Assembly (NCBI RefSeq): GCF_900100275.1
Contig: NZ_FNET01000007.1
Coordinates: forward strand, 248,001-312,000
From: Lentzea albidocapillata subsp. violacea
Lineage (GTDB): Bacteria; Actinomycetota; Actinomycetes; Mycobacteriales; Pseudonocardiaceae
Direction: 5' to 3'
DNA: 64,000 nt
Below, one piece after another: positions 8,625 through 16,407 of this stretch. The position numbers and the translations under genes were made by a program. A model generated the notes under the pieces. The model was not told the DNA's origin. It searched no databases and was given only the letters and a program-made list of their open reading frames with translations. The number at the start of each line of letters is the position of its first letter. Position 1 is the first letter of the stretch.

Positions 8625-10867
8625 TGCGTGAGGTAGATGGCGAGTGACGCGCTGGCCAGCAGGCTTACCGGGGTGAGCAGTCCGCGTGGTACCGGCACGC
8701 GGGCCAGCGACAGCAGCAGGATCACGCCGGCGATCACGATGATCTCGCGCGAGAGGTCCTCCATCCGGCCGGGAACCATCGTGGCCATCACCACCACGAC
8801 GAGACACTTCTGCCACAGCGCGGGGGAGCGCTGGGCGAGCCAGCCGAGGGCGACGAACCAGGCCGCGCCGAGCGTGGTCATGTTGCGAGCGAAGAAGTCG
8901 CCGTCGACGGTGAACCTCAGCGCGAGCGTCAGGCCGAGCAACGCCAGTGCGAACGCGTAGCGGTGCCGTTGTTCCCAGCGGCGGATCACCGGTACGGCGA
9001 AGACCAGGGTGCACAGGACAAGGACGTGCACGACGACCTCGACGAACCAGTACCCGGCCGCGCCGACGCGGGTGAAGTTGTTGACCAGCAACACGTTGTC
9101 GATCGTGACGTCGTCGGTGGCCGCGGCGCGGTAGACGAGCCAGAGCGAGGTGGGCACGGCGATGAACGCCGCCGCCCGCAGGATCCGCAGTGGATCGGCG
9201 GGCAGCAGGAAGCGGGCGAGGTTCCAGCCCGCGACCACGAGCAGCAGGTGCGCGCCGCCGAGCAGTTTGAAGAAGCCGACGTGCGAGCCCACGATGAGCA
9301 GGATCGCCAACGCCCGCAGCACGATCGTGGTGTCGATCAGCGGGACCCGGCGGTGCCTGACGCGGAGCTCTTCCAGTGACGACACCGGCATCGTCGGCCA
9401 GCAGGACGGCAGATCGCCGAGCAACCGTTGCAGCTGAACGGTCATCTGGACATAGCGCAGCGAGTCGCCGCCGAGCGAGTTGAAGGTCGCGTCGGACGGC
9501 ACCGACCGCAGACCGAGAACCGACCTGAACACCTCGCGCACGGAGTTCGAGTCGCTCCTGGACGGTGCCGCGACGGCCCGGTAGTCGACTTTGCCGTTGG
9601 ACAGCAACGGAATGGAGGTCGCGGCGTAGGCGCGAACGGCGGTCGCGGGCAGGCCGGTCTGGGCGCGGATCAGCCTCGCCGCGCGGTCCGCGTCGCCGAG
9701 TACCGCGACAACCAGGCCGCTGTCGTCACCCGTACAGGCCGTGCGGAGGCCGTCGGCGGCGAGCGAGCGTTCGACCTGGTCCAGATCGACGCGCAGCCCG
9801 AACGGCTTCACGAACCGGTTCTTGCGGCCGGTCACCGAGAACAGGCCGTGGGACTCGACTCCCAGATCACCGGTTCGCAGCTCGAAGGTCGTACGCCCCA
9901 GTGCCAGGTCTTCAGGCGCGTGGGCGTAGCCGAGCATGACGTTGGGGCCGCTGTAGACGAGTTCACCGTCGTCGACGCGCAGCTTTCCGCCCGGGATCGC
10001 GACACCGATGGCGGACGGGTGAGAGGCGGCGAGTTCAGGCGGCAGGTAGGCCATGCGCGCGGTTGCCTCGGTCTGGCCGTACATCACGAAGAACCGCCAG
10101 CCGCGCGCGGCGCCGAGTTCGGCGTACCGGACCACGTCCGCGGGGGCCAGCCGGCCGCCGGCCTGCGTCACGTAGCGCAGACTCGGAAGGTCCATGGACT
10201 CGAAGCCGATGCCGTCCAGCAGCCCGAACGTGTGCGGCACTCCGTGCAGGCTCGTCACGCCCTGGGAACGCACGAGATCCCAGAACTCCGGCTCGATCAC
10301 CGATCGTCCGGTGAGCACCAGCCCGGCGCCGCGCGCGAGGTTGCTGTTCACGACCGACAGGCCGTAGCAGTAGTGCAACGGCAAGGACGTGACGGCGCGG
10401 TCCGTCTCCCGGATGTCGAGGTACGAGCCGATCGAGGCGGCGTTCGCGGCGAGGTTGTCCGCGCTCAGCCGCACCAGCTTCGGTGACCCGGTCGTGCCGG
10501 ACGTCGACAGCAGCAGCGCCAGCTCGGGGTGCAGCGCGTGCACGGTGCCCACATGCCGTTCCGTCCACGAGCCCGAGATCACCACATCCGGGTCGTAGGC
10601 GGAGGTCAGAGCGGGAATCTGCGCGGTGGACGCGAGCACGACCGGGTGCCTGCCGCGCAACGCGGCCAGGTAGGCCACGACCGAGTCGATGTCGTTCTCC
10701 GCGGCGAGCAGCACCAGCCGCCGCGTCGTGCCGAGCCGCTCCGCCGCCGAGGTCACCCGCTGGTCCAGCTCGTGATAGGTCAGCGCGCCGTCGGGTGTCA
10801 CCAGGGCGAGCCGGTCACCGTGCTCCGCGAGACGATCAGCGAACCCGAGGTCCGCCGTGGCCGTCAC
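8504..10867 (-). CDS. Adenylation domain - carrier protein - membrane acyltransferase fusion
   Basis: This 787-residue protein fuses three parts. Residues ~1-410 are an AMP-binding (acyl/aminoacyl adenylate) domain with L-L-S-T-S-G-T-T-G-S-P-K, Y-G-Q-T-E-A and the hinge G-R-K-N-R-F-V-K. Residues ~420-500 are a phosphopantetheine carrier with F-N-S-L-G-G-D-S-L. Residues ~510-787 hold about ten membrane helices resembling acyltransferase-3 proteins. It could activate a small acid, load it on its own carrier and pass it to an acceptor at the membrane. The ATG overlaps the stop of the iron ABC ATPase gene (ATGA), so it is the last gene of an iron-regulated operon. The substrate is unknown. Its 3' end overlaps the convergent metal ATPase gene by 121 bp. 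Confidence 0.85.
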   Translation of the reverse strand: MTATADLGFADRLAEHGDRLALVTPDGALTYHELDQRVTSAAERLGTTRRLVLLAAENDIDSVVAYLAALRGRHPVVLASTAQIPALTSAYDPDVVISGSWTERHVGTVHALHPELALLLSTSGTTGSPKLVRLSADNLAANAASIGSYLDIRETDRAVTSLPLHYCYGLSVVNSNLARGAGLVLTGRSVIEPEFWDLVRSQGVTSLHGVPHTFGLLDGIGFESMDLPSLRYVTQAGGRLAPADVVRYAELGAARGWRFFVMYGQTEATARMAYLPPELAASHPSAIGVAIPGGKLRVDDGELVYSGPNVMLGYAHAPEDLALGRTTFELRTGDLGVESHGLFSVTGRKNRFVKPFGLRVDLDQVERSLAADGLRTACTGDDSGLVVAVLGDADRAARLIRAQTGLPATAVRAYAATSIPLLSNGKVDYRAVAAPSRSDSNSVREVFRSVLGLRSVPSDATFNSLGGDSLRYVQMTVQLQRLLGDLPSCWPTMPVSSLEELRVRHRRVPLIDTTIVLRALAILLIVGSHVGFFKLLGGAHLLLVVAGWNLARFLLPADPLRILRAAAFIAVPTSLWLVYRAAATDDVTIDNVLLVNNFTRVGAAGYWFVEVVVHVLVLCTLVFAVPVIRRWEQRHRYAFALALLGLTLALRFTVDGDFFARNMTTLGAAWFVALGWLAQRSPALWQKCLVVVVMATMVPGRMEDLSREIIVIAGVILLLSLARVPVPRGLLTPVSLLASASLAIYLTHYAVFPHLQPQVPSPIVWAVCIVVGCVVWLGVDRAVKMAR

Positions 10868-11865
10868 GGCGTGCCCTCGAAGAACAGGGCGGACCCGTCG
10901 ACCGACACGGAGACCGCGTCTCCGGCCCGCACCGAGATCCGGCCCTGCACGCGTGACCGAACCCGCGTCCCGTCGGCGAGCCGCAACAGAACCGTCGCGT
11001 CGTGCCCGTGGAACAGCACGTCGTCCACAATGGACGGAACACCGGTGCTGCCGAGGATCAGCTGCTCGGGCCGCAACAACACCGTGCCGGGACCGTCGCC
11101 GGACGTCGGCAAGGTCCCGAGCGGTGTCTCCACCAGGCCGGCGCGGGCGTCGCCGGCGAACGTCACCGCCTCGCCCACGAACAACGCCACCCCGAGATCG
11201 GCGGGCGAGGTGTAGATCGTCTGCGGTCGGGCGAACTGCGCCACGACGCCGTCTCGCAGCACCACCACGTGGTCCGCGATACCCAGTGCTTCTTCCTGGT
11301 CGTGCGTCACGAGCAACGCCGTAGCGCCAGCCGCCTTCAACGTCGCGCGCACGTCAGCCCTCAGCTCCTCGCGCAGACCGGCGTCCAACGCCGAGAACGG
11401 CTCGTCGAGCAGCACGACCTCAGGACGCGGTGCCAAAGCGCGGGCCAGCGCCACCCGCTGTGCCTGTCCACCGGAGAGCTGTGCGGGCATCCGCGAGCCG
11501 AATCCGCCCAGGCCCACCAGGTCGAGCAGCTCCTCGACCCGGTCACCGCGCTCACCCCGGCCGATCCCGAACCCGACGTTCCCCGCCACGCTCAGGTGCG
11601 GGAACAACGCGCCCTCCTGCGGCACGATCCCGATCCCGCGCCGCTCCGGCGGCACGTCGGAGGTCAGCTGCCGCTCGCCCAGCCACACCTCGCCCGAGGC
11701 GATCGGGTGGAAGCCGGCGAGGACCCGCAGCAGCGTCGTCTTGCCGCACCCGGAAGGCCCGAGCACGGCGAGCAACCCGCCTTCCGGCACCTCGAAGTCG
11801 ACCTCGCGCAGCACGGGTTCTCCGCCGTAGCCCGCGACCAGTCGCTTCACCGTCAAGCCGCTCAT
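10864..11865 (-). CDS. fbpC: Iron(III) ABC transporter ATP-binding protein
   Basis: A 333-residue ABC ATPase of the FbpC/PotA class. Walker A G-P-S-G-C-G-K-T-T, Q-loop, signature L-S-G-G-Q-A-Q-R, Walker B V-V-L-L-D-E-P and switch T-H-D-Q-E-E-A are all present; the C-terminal ~100 residues form a TOBE-like domain. It powers the permease encoded just upstream, 3 nt away. Its stop overlaps the start of the adenylation-acyltransferase gene. Confidence 0.94.
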   Translation of the reverse strand: MSGLTVKRLVAGYGGEPVLREVDFEVPEGGLLAVLGPSGCGKTTLLRVLAGFHPIASGEVWLGERQLTSDVPPERRGIGIVPQEGALFPHLSVAGNVGFGIGRGERGDRVEELLDLVGLGGFGSRMPAQLSGGQAQRVALARALAPRPEVVLLDEPFSALDAGLREELRADVRATLKAAGATALLVTHDQEEALGIADHVVVLRDGVVAQFARPQTIYTSPADLGVALFVGEAVTFAGDARAGLVETPLGTLPTSGDGPGTVLLRPEQLILGSTGVPSIVDDVLFHGHDATVLLRLADGTRVRSRVQGRISVRAGDAVSVSVDGSALFFEGTP

Positions 11866-11868
11866 CGC

Positions 11869-13383
11869 TCACCTCACCGAATCGTCTTGGCGCAGAAACC
11901 GGTCCAGCACCACCGCGGGAATCGCCGCCACCACGAGCAGCACCGCCGCATAGGGCGCTGCCGCGGCATAAGCGGCGACCTCGGTGCGGGTCCACAGCTC
12001 GGTCGCCAGGGTGTCGACGCCGGTCGGCCGCAGCAGCAACGTCGCCGGCAACTCCTTGGCACACGTCAGGAACACCAGCGCGGTGCCGGCCAGGATGCCC
12101 GGCGCGGACAGCGGCACGGTGACCCGCGACGCTGTCCGCCACCGCCCGTGACCGAGCGATCGCGAGACGTCCTCCAGCACCGGTGGTGCGTGCGCGACGC
12201 CGGTGCGCACGGCTCCCACGGCCAAGGGCAGGAACAGCACCGCGTACGCGAACGCCAGCATGGGGATGGTCTGGTACAGCGCCGGAGCGAACCTGATGCC
12301 GAAGAACACCAGCGCCAGCCCGACGGTGATGCCGGGCAGCGCGTGCCCCGCGAAGCTGGCGAGCTCGACCCCTCTGGCGAGCCGGCCCTGGTGCCGCGCC
12401 GCGAGGACTCCCACCGGCAGCGCCAGCAGCAGTGTCAGCACCGCGCCGAACGCCGACACCGCGACGGTGTTCCCGGTGGTCACCAGCAGGTCGGTCACCT
12501 CGAACGTCGAGGTGCCCGCCACCAGCCACCACACCAGGCTGACGACCGGCACCCCGAGCGTCAGCACGAGCAACGCCACGGTTCCGGCCAGCGCGGGCAC
12601 CCGAGCCCGCCCCAGCGGCACGGTCAGCGGCTGACGACGCCCGCGCAGCGCGACCACCCCGCGCGCCCGGCGTTCGCCGATGGTCAACGCGACCGCCAGC
12701 ACCACCAGGACCAGCCCGAGGATCGCGGCCGGCGTGCGGTCGAACGTCGCCCGGTAGCTCGTGTAGATGCCGAGCGTGAACGCCTCGTACCGCATCAGCG
12801 ACACCGCGCCGAAGTCGCTCAGCACGTACAACGCCACCAGCAACCCGCCGGCGAGCGCGGCGGGCCGGACCTGCCTCAGCGTCACGGAGAGGAACACCTG
12901 ACGACCGGTCCTGCCGAGCGACCTCGCGACCTCCTCCACCGCCGGATCGGCCGTGCGCAACGCGGCCGCGACCGGCAGCAGCACGTACGGGTACGACACC
13001 AGCGTCAGCACCACGAACGCACCCGCGAACCCGGTGAGCTGGGGCGCCACGGAGATCCAGGTGAACCCGGCGACGTACGACGGCACCGCGAGTGGCAGCA
13101 CGAGCAGCACACCGAAAGCCCGTCGCCCGAACAGATCCGAGCGTGTCACGAGCCACGCGCTGAGCACGCCCAGCACGATGCACGCGGCCGTCACCGCCAC
13201 CGCGAGCGAGAGGCTGCGCAGTGCCAGTTCCGCGGTCCGGGTCCGGGCCAGCACGTCCCACACGACACCACCGCCGCGTTCGAACGAACGCACGGCCAGG
13301 TACGCCAGTGGCAGCACGGCCGCCGCGGCGACGAGGAGCGAAAGCGTGGTGAGAGCTGGAGCGGCCCGGTGTCCGGGCCTCAG
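11869..13383 (-). CDS. fbpB: Iron(III) ABC transporter permease (FbpB/HitB type)
   Basis: A double-length permease with twelve or so membrane helices and two copies of the binding-protein-dependent permease module, as in FbpB proteins. The start is unusual. The first ATG/GTG/TTG in frame is GTG at 13317, but that would cut the first helix in half. Reading further, the frame stays open and encodes a basic stretch followed by a hydrophobic helix, with no NTG codon except CTG at 13383, which overlaps the fbpA stop as CTGA and has AGGAAG about 10 nt upstream. I therefore propose CTG initiation coupled to fbpA; 13317 is the conservative alternative. Confidence 0.85.
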   Translation of the reverse strand: MRPGHRAAPALTTLSLLVAAAAVLPLAYLAVRSFERGGGVVWDVLARTRTAELALRSLSLAVAVTAACIVLGVLSAWLVTRSDLFGRRAFGVLLVLPLAVPSYVAGFTWISVAPQLTGFAGAFVVLTLVSYPYVLLPVAAALRTADPAVEEVARSLGRTGRQVFLSVTLRQVRPAALAGGLLVALYVLSDFGAVSLMRYEAFTLGIYTSYRATFDRTPAAILGLVLVVLAVALTIGERRARGVVALRGRRQPLTVPLGRARVPALAGTVALLVLTLGVPVVSLVWWLVAGTSTFEVTDLLVTTGNTVAVSAFGAVLTLLLALPVGVLAARHQGRLARGVELASFAGHALPGITVGLALVFFGIRFAPALYQTIPMLAFAYAVLFLPLAVGAVRTGVAHAPPVLEDVSRSLGHGRWRTASRVTVPLSAPGILAGTALVFLTCAKELPATLLLRPTGVDTLATELWTRTEVAAYAAAAPYAAVLLVVAAIPAVVLDRFLRQDDSVR

Positions 13384-14387
13384 GACAACCCCGCTTCCTG
13401 CAACAGCTTCACCGTCTCCTGCAGCGACGACAGCTGGGAGAGGTCGATGTCGGGCGCCTGCAGGTCCGTGATCGGCGGCAACCGGTGCCTGCCCGGCTGC
13501 ACGCCCGGATTGGCCGGGTACTCGGCGGTCACGTCGGCGAAGTGCCGCTGTGCCTGCTCGGACAGCAGGAACCGCACGGCCTTCTGCGCGGCCTCGCTCT
13601 GGTTGGACCCCTGGATCACCGCGACACCGGCCACGTTGACCAGTGAGAGCGGATCACCACCGCCGGACCGGTGCAGCCTGGCCTTGACGCCTGCCTCGCT
13701 CTTCTCCGCGACCATGGCGTACCAGTAGTAGTGGTTGATCAGTCCGAAGGGGAGCCGGCCGTCGTCGACCGCCTTGAGGATGCTGATGTTGTTGTCGAAG
13801 CGCTTCGGTTCGTTGGCGGCGAACTTCCTCAGCCAGTCCCTGGCGAAGTCCTCACCCTTGAGCACGCGCACCGACGTCACGAACGCCTGCCAGGACGCGT
13901 TGGTGGGCGCGTAGCCGACCTTGCCCTTCCACTTCGGGTCGACGACCTCCTCGATCGACCCGGGCAGCTCGTCCTCGTCGACCACCCGGGGGTCGAAGGC
14001 GATCACGCGGGCTCGTGCGCTCGTCGCCACCCAACGCCTGTCCCGCGCCCGGTAGTTCTCCGGCACCATGCCGAGCACGTCCGCTGGCAACTCGGCCAGC
14101 CTGCCCTGCGCCCCGACCGCGCCGAGCGCGCCGGCGTCCTGCGAGAAGAACAGGTCCGCCTCGGTGCCCTGGCCTTCTTCCAGCAGCTGCGCGGCCATTT
14201 CCCCGCTGCCGCCGTAGCGGACCTCGACGTCGATTCCGACGGCGTCCTCGAGCTGGTCCAGGAGGGCTCCGACCAATTGTTCGTTGCGGCCGGAGTAAAT
14301 GATCAGGTCGTTTGCTGAACTGCAGGCGGTCAACGTCGACGCCAACAGTGCTGCCACCAGCGTCACGGTGCGTGCACGACACCTCAC
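13380..14387 (-). CDS. fbpA: Iron(III)-binding lipoprotein of the ABC importer
   Basis: This 335-residue protein has a lipoprotein signal (hydrophobic stretch ending L-T-A-C-S-S, Cys at 22) and the class-1 ferric-binding fold marks: Y-S-G-R-N-E near the start, Y-G-G-S-G-E and the adjacent tyrosine pair H-Y-Y-W-Y-A that binds Fe3+ in FbpA relatives. It would sit on the outer face of the membrane and deliver iron to the permease. It is the first gene of the operon and has an iron box 45-63 bp upstream. Confidence 0.94.
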   Translation of the reverse strand: MRCRARTVTLVAALLASTLTACSSANDLIIYSGRNEQLVGALLDQLEDAVGIDVEVRYGGSGEMAAQLLEEGQGTEADLFFSQDAGALGAVGAQGRLAELPADVLGMVPENYRARDRRWVATSARARVIAFDPRVVDEDELPGSIEEVVDPKWKGKVGYAPTNASWQAFVTSVRVLKGEDFARDWLRKFAANEPKRFDNNISILKAVDDGRLPFGLINHYYWYAMVAEKSEAGVKARLHRSGGGDPLSLVNVAGVAVIQGSNQSEAAQKAVRFLLSEQAQRHFADVTAEYPANPGVQPGRHRLPPITDLQAPDIDLSQLSSLQETVKLLQEAGLS

Positions 14388-14431
14388 CAGCGGTCCTCCT
14401 CAGCTCACCCCCAGGTCAGAACGGGCGTCGA

Positions 14432-14450
14432 CAAGGTAAAGCTAACCTAA
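14432..14450 (-). promoter_or_regulatory. IdeR/DmdR-type iron box
   Basis: On the minus strand the 19 bases read TTAGGTTAGCTTTACCTTG, matching the actinobacterial iron-box consensus (TTAGGTTAG-C-TAACCTAA type) fully in the left half and partly in the right. It lies just upstream of fbpA, so iron-loaded IdeR/DmdR should repress the fbp operon. Confidence 0.8.
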
Positions 14451-14741
14451 GGCGCCAATCAAGACGTGGATGCCATTACGTGATGCGACGACGGACACAT
14501 CACCTGTTCGGCCCGATATCTCGGAGAGTTCTTCCACGGCGCCGAATTGTGGTTGCGCATTCGACCACCTGTCCGCCAGGCGCTCGCTCACATCCCGCTG
14601 CCGCCCGCTTGATGCCTGCAATGTGCAAGAGGGCAATCGGGTGATACCGGCAAGCCTCCGCAGCCTTCGCGCCGAATAAACGCGGTCCTGTCCGTGTGGC
14701 GGCTGTCGCTCCGGACGGACGTTGAACCGAAGGGATGGAGC
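14451..14741. other. Intergenic region between fbpA and the DUF4331 gene
   Basis: This 291-bp stretch has no convincing coding frame. It must hold the promoter for the DUF4331 cluster. At 14672-14678 it has CCGAATA, the same -10-like element as at the sigma-K promoter near 19435, but no well-spaced CATCC -35 element, so SigK control is only a possibility. A good ribosome-binding site (aagggatggag) ends directly before the ATG at 14742. Confidence 0.4.
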
Positions 14742-16328
14742 ATGTCAGCACCCCCTCCCGCGCGTCGTCGACGACGCGCGGCGGTAAGTCTGATAGCAGT
14801 CGGGAGCATGGTGCTCGCGGCCGGTCTGATCGGCGGGTCCGGTCCGGCCGGGGCGTCGAGCCACCGTGAAGCGCCGTTGATCGCGGGTGATCCGGCGGTG
14901 GACAACACCGACGTCTACGCGTTCGTCAGTCCTGACCAGCCGGACACGGTGACGCTCGTGGCGAGCTGGTCGCCGTTCCAGGAACCGCACGGCGGGCCGA
15001 ACTTCTACCCGTGGGCCACCGATGCCCGCTACGACATCAACATCGACAACGACGGTGATGCCAAGGCGGACCTGACCTACCGGTGGACCTTCCGCACCGA
15101 GGACCGCCGTGGCAAGTCGACGTTCCTGTACAACAACGGGCCGGTCACGTCGCTGGACGACGAGAACCTGCTGTTCCGGCAGACCTACAGGCTGGAACTG
15201 ATCGACCGCGACGGCCGTGATCGCAAGCTGATCCGCTCGGGCAAGGTCGCGCCGTCCAACACCGGCCCGGCGTCGATGCCGGACTACGGCGCGCTGGTCG
15301 CCCAGGCGATCACCGACGTGCCCGGTGGCGGCAAGAGCTACGTCGGGCAGTCCGACGACCCGTTCTTCCTCGACCTGCGGGTGTTCGACCTGCTCTACGG
15401 CGGCAACCTGTCCGAGGTCGGCCAGGACACGCTGGGCGGCTACAACGTCAACACCATCGCGTTGCAGGTGCCCAAGTCGCAGCTGGCGCTCAAGGGTGAC
15501 GCGACCCGCAACCCGGTCATCGGGGTGTGGAGCGACACCGAGCGGCAGTCGATGATCCTCACTCCGGGTGAGTCGCGGGCCGTCGGCCCGTTCGTGCAGG
15601 TCTCCCGTCTGGGCAACCCGCTGGTCAACGAGGTCGTCGTGCCGGCGGGCCTGAAGGACAAGTTCAACGCCCTGACGCCCGACCGCGACGGCAGGACGCC
15701 CGAGCTGGTCAACCGGGTCACCGACCCCGAGGTGCCCAAGCTGATCGAGGCGATCTACGGCCTGCCCGCCCCGGCGACGCCGCGCGACGACCTGGTGGAG
15801 ATCTTCCTGACCGGCATCACCACCAAGCTGGGCGGGCCGATCAAGGCCGACCTGAACTCGCAGCTCAACAACGCCGACGTGAACCCGAAGCGGTTCACGC
15901 CGTCGGAACAGTTGCGGCTCAACACTTCCGTGCCGCCGGCGGCGTCGCCGAACCGGCTGGGTGTGCTCGGCGGTGACCTGCAGGGCTTCCCGAACGGGCG
16001 CCGGCTCACCGATGACGTGCTCGACATCGGTGTGCAGGCACTGCAAGGCGCCGCGGTGAGCGGCATCGTGCCCGCGCTCGCGGCCGGGGACAAGGTCAAC
16101 GCCAACGACAGGGCGTTCGGCACCTCGTTCCCGTACGTGGCGCTGCCCAACAACACGGCGGTCAACTCCGGCGCCGCCGGTGCGGTGGCACCTGCCGCCG
16201 GTGGCGGTGGCGGTGGTCTGCCGGACGGGCTGATCCTCAACGGCGTCCTCGCGGCGTTGCTGATCGGCTCGGGCGTGTGGCTGCTGAATCGCCGTCCACT
16301 GCGGACCGCGGTCCCCGCGGTCGCATGA
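14742..16328 (+). CDS. Secreted, C-terminally anchored DUF4331 protein
   Basis: A 528-residue protein with an Arg-rich n-region and signal peptide (cleavage after ...G-P-A-G-A), then a long DUF4331 domain starting S-S-H-R-E-A-P-L-I and containing the Asp-rich N-I-D-N-D-G-D-A-K-A-D stretch. A Gly-rich linker and a final membrane helix follow, so it is probably surface-exposed and membrane-anchored. The ATG at 14742 has a strong ribosome-binding site; an upstream GTG at 14694 is open but lacks one. The family's biochemical role is not known to me. It heads a four-gene cluster with a TPR protein, a NicO transporter and a lipoprotein. Confidence 0.85.
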   Translation: MSAPPPARRRRRAAVSLIAVGSMVLAAGLIGGSGPAGASSHREAPLIAGDPAVDNTDVYAFVSPDQPDTVTLVASWSPFQEPHGGPNFYPWATDARYDINIDNDGDAKADLTYRWTFRTEDRRGKSTFLYNNGPVTSLDDENLLFRQTYRLELIDRDGRDRKLIRSGKVAPSNTGPASMPDYGALVAQAITDVPGGGKSYVGQSDDPFFLDLRVFDLLYGGNLSEVGQDTLGGYNVNTIALQVPKSQLALKGDATRNPVIGVWSDTERQSMILTPGESRAVGPFVQVSRLGNPLVNEVVVPAGLKDKFNALTPDRDGRTPELVNRVTDPEVPKLIEAIYGLPAPATPRDDLVEIFLTGITTKLGGPIKADLNSQLNNADVNPKRFTPSEQLRLNTSVPPAASPNRLGVLGGDLQGFPNGRRLTDDVLDIGVQALQGAAVSGIVPALAAGDKVNANDRAFGTSFPYVALPNNTAVNSGAAGAVAPAAGGGGGGLPDGLILNGVLAALLIGSGVWLLNRRPLRTAVPAVA

Positions 16329-16332
16329 CAGC

Positions 16333-16366
16333 GTGCCGGGGGACGGATGCATCCGTCCCCCGGCAC
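16333..16366. repeat. Perfect 34-bp palindrome between DUF4331 and TPR genes
   Basis: Bases 16333-16349 (GTGCCGGGGGACGGATG) are followed directly by their exact reverse complement at 16350-16366. As RNA this gives a very stable hairpin, but no T-run follows, so it may be a partial terminator, an mRNA processing or stability element, or a protein-binding site separating the two genes. Confidence 0.8.
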
Positions 16367-16407
16367 GGTCCCGTGATCTGACACCGCAGCAACCCACGGA
16401 GCGCGCC

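Noticed and set aside
6225-9014. 929-codon minus-strand frame
   Set aside because: It spans the repressor and metal ATPase genes in antisense and has no recognisable domain; both plus-strand genes have complete family motifs.
11002-13728. 908-codon plus-strand frame
   Set aside because: Antisense to the iron ABC operon, low-complexity H/R/Q-rich translation with no domain.
8504-14387. Siderophore biosynthetic gene cluster
   Set aside because: Only one adenylation-carrier fusion is present, with no condensation domain, hydroxylase, MbtH, thioesterase or siderophore exporter nearby.
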